Shown one piece after another: positions 42,988 through 50,676 of a stretch of DNA of 64,000 nucleotides; the stretch's first letter is position 1, and the number at the start of each line of letters is the position of its first letter. A program made the translations under genes and the position numbers. The notes below the pieces were generated by a model. That model did no database searches, had not been told where the DNA came from, and saw only the letters and a program-made list of their open reading frames with translations. The stretch spans positions 1 through 64,000 of the forward strand of contig JANQSF010000124.1 of NCBI GenBank assembly GCA_028284155.1. Reading direction: 5' to 3'. Source of the DNA: Phycisphaeraceae bacterium. Its GTDB lineage: Bacteria > Planctomycetota > Phycisphaerae > Phycisphaerales > Phycisphaeraceae.

Positions 42988-44514
42988 ATGCCTCCCACCG
43001 CCGACCCCATCCAGACGATCGCCTTCGTCAGCCTCGGCTGCCCGAAGAACCTGGTCGATTCCGAGAAGATGCTCGGCCTGCTGGCTGAGGACGGGCTGAT
43101 CCCCGTGGCCGACGAGACCGAGGCCGACGCGATCGTGATCAATACCTGCGGCTTCCTTGAGGCGTCGAAGGACGAGTCGATCGCCGAGATCGAGCGGGCC
43201 GCTGAATTCAAACGTGCCGGCTCGTGCAAGCGCATTGTCGTTGCCGGTTGTCTCGTGCAACGACACCGCGCGAAGATGCTTGACTACTGCCCGGACATCG
43301 ACGCATTGATCGGCGTGTTCGACCGCGACCGCATCGTCGACGCCGTGCGCCCCGCGTCGCAATCGCCGCAAGCGAGCGCCGCTTTAGCGGCGGGTGCTGA
43401 CGCCCCGGTCTACTCGAGCATCGCCGCCAACGCGACGCTCGCCAAGCGCGCCCGCGCGATCGAAGCCGACGGCTACTTCGAGTCCGACGCCGCGCGTCTG
43501 CGACTCACGCCGCGCCACTACGCCTATCTGCGCATTAGCGAGGGCTGCAACCAGAACTGCTCGTTCTGCACGATCCCGTCGATCCGCGGCAAGATGCGGT
43601 CGAAGCCGGTCGAGTCGATCCTGACCGAGGCCCGCGAGCTGTTCGCCGACGGCGCGTTCGAGTTGAACCTGATCGGCCAGGACACGACCAGCTACGGCGA
43701 CGACATCGGCTATGGCGCAGGTCTGTCGGGGATGTTGACCGAACTCGACGCGCTGGCGCAGGGCATTCAAGGAGGTTCCGGGGGCGCGTGGTTGCGCCTC
43801 ATGTACGCGTACCCGTCGTGTTTCACCGACGAGATGATCGACACGCTCGCCGCGCTGGCGAATGTCGTCAAGTACATCGACATGCCGTTGCAGCACATCA
43901 ACGATCGCGTGCTCGACTCGATGAAACGGCGGACCAGCCGTTCGTTGATCGAAACGTTGCTGCACAAGCTGCGCGACCGCGTACCGGGCATCGCCCTGCG
44001 CACGACGTTTATCACGGGTTACCCGGGCGAGACCGAAGACGAGCACCGCGAGTTGGTCGAGTTTGTCAGCGAATTCGGCTTTGACCACATGGGTGTATTC
44101 ACCTATTCACCCGAGCCGGGCACGCCGGCCGGCTCGCTGCACGACGCGCAGGCGGTTGACGAGGAAACCGCGCAGCGTCGTTATGAAGAACTCATGCTCG
44201 CGCAACAACAGGTCGTGTTTGATCACAACGCGAAGTTGGCTGATACGGAGTCGCCGTGCGACGTACTGATCGACGAGCCGACGGATTCGTACGTGCAACC
44301 CACGGCCGGCGTCACGAAGGGTGGTCGTTTGTATGTCGGGCGGACCGGCCGACAGGCACCGGACGTCGACAGCGTGACGTATGTCATGTCGAACGCGGAC
44401 CTGTCGCCGGGCGAGTTGGTCCGTTGCGTGACCGTCGAGGCGGATGGGTACGACCTGATCGCCCGCCCGGTGGACGAGCGATCGCCGAGTCTGCGGCTGC
44501 CGATCCTGTCGTGA
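42988..44514 (+). CDS. rimO: Ribosomal protein S12 methylthiotransferase
   Basis: A 508-residue RimO that adds a methylthio group to a conserved Asp of ribosomal protein S12. The N-terminal cluster cysteines are C18 (VSLGCPKNLVDSEKMLG), C54 (INTCGFL) and C88 (VAGCLVQR). The radical-SAM motif is C187NQNC191SFC194 followed by TIPSIRGKMRSKP. YPGETEDEHRELVEFV and the C-terminal TRAM domain are present. The linker before the radical-SAM domain (SPQASAALAAGADAP) contains hairpin T. ATG 42988 is preferred over a TTG three codons upstream. Its last 18 bases are repeated beyond element E3. Confidence 0.94.
   Translation: MPPTADPIQTIAFVSLGCPKNLVDSEKMLGLLAEDGLIPVADETEADAIVINTCGFLEASKDESIAEIERAAEFKRAGSCKRIVVAGCLVQRHRAKMLDYCPDIDALIGVFDRDRIVDAVRPASQSPQASAALAAGADAPVYSSIAANATLAKRARAIEADGYFESDAARLRLTPRHYAYLRISEGCNQNCSFCTIPSIRGKMRSKPVESILTEARELFADGAFELNLIGQDTTSYGDDIGYGAGLSGMLTELDALAQGIQGGSGGAWLRLMYAYPSCFTDEMIDTLAALANVVKYIDMPLQHINDRVLDSMKRRTSRSLIETLLHKLRDRVPGIALRTTFITGYPGETEDEHRELVEFVSEFGFDHMGVFTYSPEPGTPAGSLHDAQAVDEETAQRRYEELMLAQQQVVFDHNAKLADTESPCDVLIDEPTDSYVQPTAGVTKGGRLYVGRTGRQAPDVDSVTYVMSNADLSPGELVRCVTVEADGYDLIARPVDERSPSLRLPILS
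43376..43394. repeat. Hairpin T inside rimO
   Basis: GCGCCGCTTTAGCGGCG is a perfect stem on a three-base loop in the linker between the two cluster domains of RimO. In the coding frame it gives SAALAAG, a length-tolerant, Ala-rich insertion. Confidence 0.45.
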
Positions 44515-44638
44515 TGAATGGGGATTAGGCTTTGTCCGAAAAGTAGGGTGCGCTTCAGCGCACCACGATGAACGGACGGTTTCCCCGCGTCCTTGGTGCG
44601 CTAAAGCGCACCCTACGGGTCTGCCGATCCTGTCGTGA
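44497..44638. repeat. 18-bp direct repeat enclosing element E3
   Basis: CTGCCGATCCTGTCGTGA ends rimO at 44497-44514 and recurs exactly at 44621-44638. Between them lie 106 bases: 17 of unique sequence, an 11-base tag TTGTCCGAAAA (44532-44542), the 74-bp element E3 (44543-44616) and 4 bases. E3 has the REP-pair layout of E1/E2 and is 71/74 identical to inverted E2. The second copy no longer codes for anything. Confidence 0.9.
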
Positions 44639-44696
44639 CTTTCGGCGGAAGTGTTCCGACACGTGATCTCACAGGCACCCACGCTGAGAGTGGGCT

Positions 44697-44945
44697 CTAC
44701 TCTTCTTCTTTAAAACCACCGTCGCTCTTCTCCGCTTGAAACTCCGCGACGATCTCGCGCGCGGCGTTGGCCTGTCCGGGCAGGACGCGCACCGGGTTGC
44801 CCTGGTCGCCGGCGGTCAGGCCGTCAAGTGGGCTGTCGGTATTGTCGATGAACACCTCGATGCTGGCTTCTTCTAAACGGTCGGCCAGCAGCTTGGCCTC
44901 GAACAGCGTCGCAGCGGTGTAGACGTTGACCAGGTCGTCGGGCAT
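44697..44945 (-). CDS. DUF2007 family small protein
   Basis: An 82-residue protein. LVNVYTAATLFEAKLLADRLEEASIEVFIDN is the typical start of DUF2007, a ferredoxin-like domain proposed to act in signalling, and NPVRVLPGQANAAREIVAEF its second half. The tail is charged (KSDGGFKEEE). I chose ATG 44945 with GGAG 11 bases upstream; an in-frame GTG three codons earlier also exists. The protein is soluble. It is divergent from the next gene, with 50 bases between the start codons. Confidence 0.8.
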   Translation of the reverse strand: MPDDLVNVYTAATLFEAKLLADRLEEASIEVFIDNTDSPLDGLTAGDQGNPVRVLPGQANAAREIVAEFQAEKSDGGFKEEE

Positions 44946-44995
44946 TGGGGGCACTCCACGGGCTGTCAGGGTTTGTGGGAATCACAGGGGGGATC

Positions 44996-45592
44996 ATGAG
45001 CAAGGCAACGGGGGTCCGCACGTCTGGGGCGCAAAATGCGCTGACTGAAGTGTTATCGGAACAAGCCAAACGGGAGAGCCAACGTGCGGAATCTGCGGAT
45101 TCCGGCGTTTCGCGCTTCCATCGCGACGCATTCATGGTAGGTTTGAATGGGACCGCCATGAACGACGTGACAACCAGTTCGGAACAGGCCGCGGCCTTGC
45201 AGTATGTGCCCGCGCCGGAAGGCGTGGACGCCCCGGCTGCGCCCCAGCGGGTCACGCCGGTCAGCGACCCGCACGACCCGCGCTGGGTGCTGGCGTTACG
45301 TGTTTCCGAATCGCTCGACGGCGAGGTGCTGCCGCCGGAGCGTCGTGAGCGGCTGCTCAAGCTCGGCCGAGTGCTCGGCTTGACGCAGTTCGACGCGGCG
45401 CTGGTCATCGCCTGCGTCCAGGACCAGGCCCGCCGCGGCGTCGAGCCGCAGATGTGCCCGCGCGCCGCCGAGCCGCAACTGCGCATGATCGCAAAGCCGG
45501 GCGGTCACAAGAATCGGAGTTGGGGCAAGGTCACCGTCTGGCTCGGCTTGATGCTGCTGATCGAGTACGTTGTGTTGTTCTGGATGATGTAG
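44996..45592 (+). CDS. Hypothetical tail-anchored protein
   Basis: A 198-residue protein that I do not recognise. GGGGGG precedes ATG 44996. The first 90 residues are polar and probably flexible. A helical region follows (about 95-150: DPRWVLALRVSESLDGEVLPPERRERLLKLGRVLGLTQFDAALVIACVQDQARRG). The last 20 residues (VTVWLGLMLLIEYVVLFWMM) form one membrane helix with almost nothing after it, which suggests a tail anchor with the body in the cytoplasm. It runs in the same direction as the next gene, 9 bases away. Confidence 0.65.
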   Translation: MSKATGVRTSGAQNALTEVLSEQAKRESQRAESADSGVSRFHRDAFMVGLNGTAMNDVTTSSEQAAALQYVPAPEGVDAPAAPQRVTPVSDPHDPRWVLALRVSESLDGEVLPPERRERLLKLGRVLGLTQFDAALVIACVQDQARRGVEPQMCPRAAEPQLRMIAKPGGHKNRSWGKVTVWLGLMLLIEYVVLFWMM

Positions 45593-45601
45593 CGTCTGGG
45601 G

Positions 45602-46081
45602 ATGAACTATTCGAGTGTTTCACTCTTGACACTTGAAGAACTCAACGACCTGTTGAAGGCGACGAACTGGTTCTCACAGATAGGCGGACCGGCGGCAACC
45701 ATCGATTCGGCTTTTGCTGAGCGAATGTCGTGGGATTGGCTGCCTACCTCTCGCGATCAGGATGACCCTGTTCACGGTGACAAGTTGGTCAGGCTTGCGG
45801 AAGAGTTAAACCTTACCGACGAGCGTATAGAAGCCGAGGTCCCGATCGCGAAGGCCACACTTCAGTCCTTACGCCAGGTTCCCGATCGGTTGAGCCCTCT
45901 TGTCCAAGGTCCTCACGATTTGACACCAGCGGCCAAAGCGGGCGCGCTCTACGCCGCGCGGATGGCTGCGCGAGAGATAGCTGTTAAGAGTCCTGCCTTT
46001 TGGTGTGAAGTGATGGGCCATTACGGTCAGGGGTACTGGCCGTGTGGATTGGATGATGCCGGCGGTATCATCATCTGTTGA
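45602..46081 (+). CDS. Hypothetical protein
   Basis: A 159-residue soluble protein of unknown family. It is Trp/Leu-rich at the start (LEELNDLLKATNWFSQIG), helical in the middle (ERIEAEVPIAKATLQSLRQVPD) and ends with a distinctive aromatic patch, FWCEVMGHYGQGYWPCGLDDAGGIIIC. Codon use is less GC-biased than in the flanking genes, which may mean recent acquisition. It follows the tail-anchored protein gene by 9 bases and is convergent with the subtilisin-like gene, with 3 bases between the stops. Confidence 0.6.
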   Translation: MNYSSVSLLTLEELNDLLKATNWFSQIGGPAATIDSAFAERMSWDWLPTSRDQDDPVHGDKLVRLAEELNLTDERIEAEVPIAKATLQSLRQVPDRLSPLVQGPHDLTPAAKAGALYAARMAAREIAVKSPAFWCEVMGHYGQGYWPCGLDDAGGIIIC

Positions 46082-46084
46082 GTT

Positions 46085-47464
46085 CTACGGCGTCCACTCA
46101 CCAACCCGCCACGCGACGGCGTAGTCCCATCGTTCGTCGCTTGTGTCTTTGCGTGTGATGTGGATCGTGTGCTTGCCCGCCTTGGCCCCAGGCAGCCAGA
46201 CGTGTTCGACGTTGTCGACATCGCCGGTCGATCGGCCGACGATGCTCACGTCGTCGCCGTCGTGGTGCGCGACGCGCAGGTCGAAGTCGGCGGTGCGTTG
46301 GCCGTTGTGCCACACGGCCGGCTTGTTGTTCGCGCCGCGCACCGTCCGGCCGAGGATGCGGCGGTGCCAGACCACGACGACCGAAACGGGCAGGCCGTCG
46401 CTGGGCACGTCGATCTCGTACGTCGCGCGTTTGCCCTTGTCGAGTTGTCCGAAGTCCCAGCCCGCCGTGCCGGCCTTGCCGTCGGGCGACGCTTCGGGCT
46501 GGCTCAGAATCCAGTAGCTCTGTTCGGCGCGGCATCGGCCGGCACCCAGGTGTTCGTCCAGCGGCTTGTCCTCGGCCTGCTTCCAGTTCTTCGGCTTGTG
46601 AGCGCCGGCCATCAGCACGGCCTTGATCACCTCGCTGTGTTTGGCTGACGACGACTGCGCGTGGTTGTCCGCCACCTCGAGCAGCCGGGCCGCCACGGCC
46701 GCGACCATCGGCGTGCTGAAACTGGTCAGGTGGTGCGGCGCGACGATGTCCGGCTTGCACCGGCCCTCGCCCTCGACCTGCGTGTACCCGCCGCTGGACG
46801 ACCCGTCCCACGCGCCGACGGCGATGACGTTGTGCGCGCTGCCCAGCAGCGGCGGCACCTTCGACTTCGCACCGTTGTTGACGCCCACAAAGAACAGCAC
46901 CTCGCGTTCGTCGACCAGGTAGTCGATGCGACGCAGCACCAGCGGCGCGGATTGCGCGTCCTGACCGATCCAACTGTGCGTGAAGATGCGGATGTCGTTG
47001 TCGACGGATTGCAAGGCCGAGTCGGTACGCAAGTAGCCTTTGGTCAGCCAGTCGTGCGACGTGTAGCAGTGCACGCGCCTGACGCCCGGCGCAAGACCGT
47101 TCTGGCCATAGATGACACGGGCCGTCGCGTTCGCGTGGCCGTTCACCTTGCTCACACCGCTTTCAAGTCGGATGTCGATCCCGTCAAAGTGCTTGGCGTC
47201 GTGACGCGGCGCATAGTTGCCGGCGCCGCCTTCGACGTGGCCGAACACGACGCCCCGACCCGTGGGCGTCTTGCTGCCCAACGCGCGTTCGAGCACGTCG
47301 ATCCGCAGCCTTTGGCCGGGCGTCTTGCGTTCGACCGATTCCTGCGCACTGGATTGTGTCAGCCGCCGATCGCCCGTCATCATGAAGCCGTAGAACACCA
47401 CCACGCCCAGCGCGGTCACGCCAAACTTGAGCCATAACGGCACCGACGGGGGTCGGGAAGGCAA
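46085..47464 (-). CDS. Subtilisin-like (S8) protein, catalytic Asp not evident
   Basis: A 459-residue protein with an N-terminal membrane anchor (about 11-30). The S8 pattern is readable: His110 in NGHANATA, the oxyanion-region FFVGVNNGA...NVIAVGAWDGSS, CKPDIVAP, and the nucleophile segment LTSFSTPMVAAVAA (Ser248). Where DTG/DSG is expected the sequence is GVVFGHVEGG, so the catalytic Asp is absent or replaced by Glu78. A C-terminal beta domain (about 330-455) resembles a P-domain-like jelly roll. Activity is doubtful. The start is TTG 47464 with GGAG 9 bases upstream; no ATG fits. Palindrome G3 lies upstream. Confidence 0.75.
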   Translation of the reverse strand: MPSRPPSVPLWLKFGVTALGVVVFYGFMMTGDRRLTQSSAQESVERKTPGQRLRIDVLERALGSKTPTGRGVVFGHVEGGAGNYAPRHDAKHFDGIDIRLESGVSKVNGHANATARVIYGQNGLAPGVRRVHCYTSHDWLTKGYLRTDSALQSVDNDIRIFTHSWIGQDAQSAPLVLRRIDYLVDEREVLFFVGVNNGAKSKVPPLLGSAHNVIAVGAWDGSSSGGYTQVEGEGRCKPDIVAPHHLTSFSTPMVAAVAARLLEVADNHAQSSSAKHSEVIKAVLMAGAHKPKNWKQAEDKPLDEHLGAGRCRAEQSYWILSQPEASPDGKAGTAGWDFGQLDKGKRATYEIDVPSDGLPVSVVVVWHRRILGRTVRGANNKPAVWHNGQRTADFDLRVAHHDGDDVSIVGRSTGDVDNVEHVWLPGAKAGKHTIHITRKDTSDERWDYAVAWRVGEWTP

Positions 47465-47593
47465 GAGGGGGTCTCCGGATGGCGATCACGATCACGGACG
47501 CGGGCGATCGGGTGGTAACTCAGGTGGTATCGGACGAATCGGGGGTGGGTCTTGCACCCAAGCGCGTGGTCACGCCAACGAACATGATTCACA

Positions 47594-47671
47594 AATCGTA
47601 ATCGTGCTCGTCATCGTCAACGTAATCGACTCGGTGGCGTTGCCGATTACGAGTAGGAGCACGACTACGAT
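47594..47671. repeat. Palindrome G3
   Basis: AATCGTAATCGTGCTCGTCA pairs with the segment ending GTAGGAGCACGACTACGAT. Its centre AATCGACTCGGTGGCGTTGC continues CGATTACG and matches G1 at 26 of 28 bases, in the same orientation. It fills the gap between the sulfatase stop and the subtilisin-like gene. Confidence 0.82.
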
Positions 47672-47689
47672 GTGGGCGGTTAACGTGAC

Positions 47690-49462
47690 TCACTTGCGTT
47701 TCACATACGCGTAATAAGCCCCATAAGTCTTCCCGTCCGCCGCGTCGAACGTCGCCCAGAATCGGGTCTTGCCGGCCTTGAGTTTCACGTTGAAAACAAC
47801 TTCCTTCGCGCCGGGTTTGACGTCGGTGCTCGCGGTCACGTCGCCGATCTTGATGGTGGCCTTGACAGGTTTGATCGCGACGCCCGGCGTCGTGCGGAAC
47901 GCCCGCGCGCCCGGAACCGGGGTACCCGGCGGCAGGGCGGCGTCGAGCGGTTTGTCCGCCTCGGCCGGCCAACGTCGCAGGCGGATCTCGTAGTCGCCGT
48001 CGGCCACGACCTTCACGTTCCAGAATCCGGTGACGTTCCTGCCCGTCGCCGCCCGGCGGATGTGCGCCTGGTTCCACGGCGTCGAGCCGGTCGTGATCCA
48101 GTCGTGCGAGGTCAGCCGCGCGGGGTTCTCGCCCGGGTGGCCGAGGTAGATCGCCGTCGCATCCGCGAACGACGGGCTGATGTCGTCCCACCACGCGTCG
48201 TAGAACTTCGTCAGCCGCTCAACGACCTTCGGGTGTTGCTTGGCGACGTTGGTCTTCTGCCCCGGGTCTTTCTTGATCTCGTAAAGCTCCTTGCCGTTGA
48301 CCAGCCGCCACTGCGAGGTCATCACCGAACTCTTGCGCCACTTGATCGGGTCTTTCACCCGCTGCGAGTCGGTGACGAGGATGCGGTCAGGCCAACTCTC
48401 CAACTCGATGCCGAGCAGCGGTAGTTTGAGACTCGTCCCGTCGAACTTCACGCCCTTGGGTGCGGGGATCTGACACAGGTCGATCAGCGTGGGCAGGATA
48501 TCGACGTGCGCGGTGATCGGTTTGACGTCACGCCCGCCTTGCAGACCGCCGCCGGGCCAATGGATGAACATCGGTACGCGGTGCCCGCCGTCGTATTCGC
48601 TGCCCTTGCCCGCACGCATGCCCGCGTTGAAGTTCCGCCAACCCGCGGCCGAGCCGTTGTCGGTCGTGAACATGAAGATCGTATTCTTCTCCAGGCCTTC
48701 CTTCTTGAGGAACGCGCGCAACGCGCCGACGTTCGCGTCGATGTTCGCGATCATGCCGTAAAAGTTCGCCACGCCCACGCCCTGGCTCTCATACGGCTTG
48801 CTGAACTTGACCGGCGCGTGCATCGGTCCGTGCGGCGCGTTCGTCGAGATGTACGCAAAAAACGGCTTGCCCGCGGCCTTCTGCTGCTTGATGAATCGCT
48901 TGGCGTAGTCGAAGAACACGTCGGTGCAGAAGCCCTTGACGGGCACGGGCTTCTGGTTGTGCCAGTACGACCCGTCGAAGTACGCGTTGTCCCAATAATC
49001 AGGTGTCTGCCCCACGCCGCCGCCACCGTGACGCAGCACCTCGGTGAAGCCGCGGTCTTCCGGGCGGAATGGGTAGTTGTCGCCCAGGTGCCACTTGCCG
49101 AACATGCCCGTCGCGTAGCCGGCGTCCTTGAACACCTGCCCGACGGTCACCTCGTTCTCGCGCAGCATCGATCGCCCCATGATCGTGTGCCACACGCCCG
49201 TGCGGTTCGTCCAGTGTCCGGTGAGCAACGCGGCCCGCGTCGGCGAGCAGGTCGGCGCGACGTGGTAGTCGGTCAGCCGAAGCGCGACCTTGTGCAGCTT
49301 GTCCAGCTCCGGCGTCTTGAGGATCGGGTTGCCGTGGCAGGACAGATCTCCGTAGCCCTGGTCGTCGGTGATGATCAGGACGACATTGGGTTTGTCAGCC
49401 AGCAGCGGCGCGGCGAAGAGAGTTAGTAACAACAGAACGGCGGGGACGGTCGTGCGGAGCAT
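47690..49462 (-). CDS. Secreted sulfatase with C-terminal beta domain
   Basis: A 590-residue sulfatase. GAGG lies 8 bases before ATG 49462 and the signal peptide ends at LLADKP. The metal-site start is NVVLIITDDQGYGDLSCHGNP, the formylglycine motif C72-S-P-T-R76 followed by AALLTGHW. Then come FGKWHLGDNYP, APHGPMHAP and TTDNGSAAGWRNFNAG. Residues beyond about 470 form an extra beta-rich domain ending WATFDAADGKTYGAYYAYVKRK, seen in many planctomycete S1 enzymes. It would act outside the cytoplasm on a sulfated glycan and needs formylglycine at Cys72. Confidence 0.93.
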   Translation of the reverse strand: MLRTTVPAVLLLLTLFAAPLLADKPNVVLIITDDQGYGDLSCHGNPILKTPELDKLHKVALRLTDYHVAPTCSPTRAALLTGHWTNRTGVWHTIMGRSMLRENEVTVGQVFKDAGYATGMFGKWHLGDNYPFRPEDRGFTEVLRHGGGGVGQTPDYWDNAYFDGSYWHNQKPVPVKGFCTDVFFDYAKRFIKQQKAAGKPFFAYISTNAPHGPMHAPVKFSKPYESQGVGVANFYGMIANIDANVGALRAFLKKEGLEKNTIFMFTTDNGSAAGWRNFNAGMRAGKGSEYDGGHRVPMFIHWPGGGLQGGRDVKPITAHVDILPTLIDLCQIPAPKGVKFDGTSLKLPLLGIELESWPDRILVTDSQRVKDPIKWRKSSVMTSQWRLVNGKELYEIKKDPGQKTNVAKQHPKVVERLTKFYDAWWDDISPSFADATAIYLGHPGENPARLTSHDWITTGSTPWNQAHIRRAATGRNVTGFWNVKVVADGDYEIRLRRWPAEADKPLDAALPPGTPVPGARAFRTTPGVAIKPVKATIKIGDVTASTDVKPGAKEVVFNVKLKAGKTRFWATFDAADGKTYGAYYAYVKRK

Positions 49463-49586
49463 GTGATGCGCCTCATGTAGGAGTGAGCGGCGCATCATAA
49501 CGTATGGACCGCCCGTTCCACACGCTCGACACGGGTCGGTGGCTTGACGCCTGGCGTGGCCGTCGCGCGGCATTGTGGAGCGTGCT

Positions 49587-50486
49587 TTAACGCATGCCGC
49601 GGTGTCGGCGCAACACCGCGGCCAGGCCGATCAGGAGCAGTGTTGCACTGGCCGGCTCGGGCACACCGGGCAACAAGGCGCTGGTGAGCGTGACGTTGAC
49701 GCCCGCGTCGCCGGACGTGCTGACGGCGAACACGAGATGCTCATCGGTCACCATGGACAGGCCGGCGCCGCCGGGCACGTCGGTATCAAACAAGGTAACG
49801 GGCACGCCCTGCGAGGACAGGTCACTGAAAAAGAGCGCCGCGACGGCGTCGGCTGGGAAATCGTTCGGGATCGATTGCTGCGACGTGGCGACGGCAAAGA
49901 GGTCGCCGTCAAGCACAGTGACCGTCCAATCAATCACGTCATTGAAATCGCCGGGACCGCCGGGCAGGAACTGCATCTCGGCCGCGCCGGGGCCGCGGTG
50001 CACCTCGGACGGCTCGGTCCGCGTGAACCCTGAGTCAAACACGTTGGCCCCGTCGGCCAGGTGGGCCCGCGTGATCCAGACCAGATCGTTTGGCACAATC
50101 CGCAATTGCGTCGTGTTCGGCAGCGGTCCGTCGCTGATAACGACTTCCTTAACCAGCGGGAAGTTCTCGATGTCGTTGATGTCTTCGACGATGGGCTTGA
50201 TCTTGTCGGTGAGGAAGTCCTCGGCCCCCTGTCCGGGGTCGGCAACTTCTTCGATAAAGCCGTTGATCATCGTGAGCGGCGCTTTGAACTGAAGTTCCCA
50301 CCGCACGGTGCGGCGTGCCTCCGCGGGGTTGTTTGTCGCGTCGCCGCCGAACACAAGGATCGCGGGTGACGCGTGCGCGACCTGATGCACGGGCAAGACA
50401 CACACCGACAGATACGCGAGACTTGGAAGAAGGAGATGGACACTGAGTCGCCGGAAGTTCGGCACACGAGGTAGATTGGCTTGCAT
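49587..50486 (-). CDS. PEP-CTERM sorted secreted protein
   Basis: A 299-residue exported protein with a signal peptide (about 1-40, ending VAHASPA). The C-terminus is a textbook PEP-CTERM signal: VPEPASATLLLIGLAAVLRR, that is, the PEP motif, a hydrophobic helix and an Arg-rich end. Such proteins are trimmed by an exosortase and delivered to the surface or the exopolysaccharide matrix; the exosortase gene is not in this window. The middle region is beta-rich with no known domain. Start ATG 50486. It is divergent from the DUF1592 gene. Confidence 0.85.
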   Translation of the reverse strand: MQANLPRVPNFRRLSVHLLLPSLAYLSVCVLPVHQVAHASPAILVFGGDATNNPAEARRTVRWELQFKAPLTMINGFIEEVADPGQGAEDFLTDKIKPIVEDINDIENFPLVKEVVISDGPLPNTTQLRIVPNDLVWITRAHLADGANVFDSGFTRTEPSEVHRGPGAAEMQFLPGGPGDFNDVIDWTVTVLDGDLFAVATSQQSIPNDFPADAVAALFFSDLSSQGVPVTLFDTDVPGGAGLSMVTDEHLVFAVSTSGDAGVNVTLTSALLPGVPEPASATLLLIGLAAVLRRHRGMR

Positions 50487-50676
50487 GGCTCGATCCCAAT
50501 GAGGGGTAAACGACCAGCCTGCACAGATGATGTGGTGGCATTTTAACCGATGTGCCCCGAATAGCGTTAGAATCTGGGCATCACAGGACGGCGTGAGGCC
50601 AGGCGGGTCTTGGGTTCGATCAAGCCGTCCGCATTCCGCGATGCCCCACGCGAGGGCGCCTGCTCTCATGTAAACT

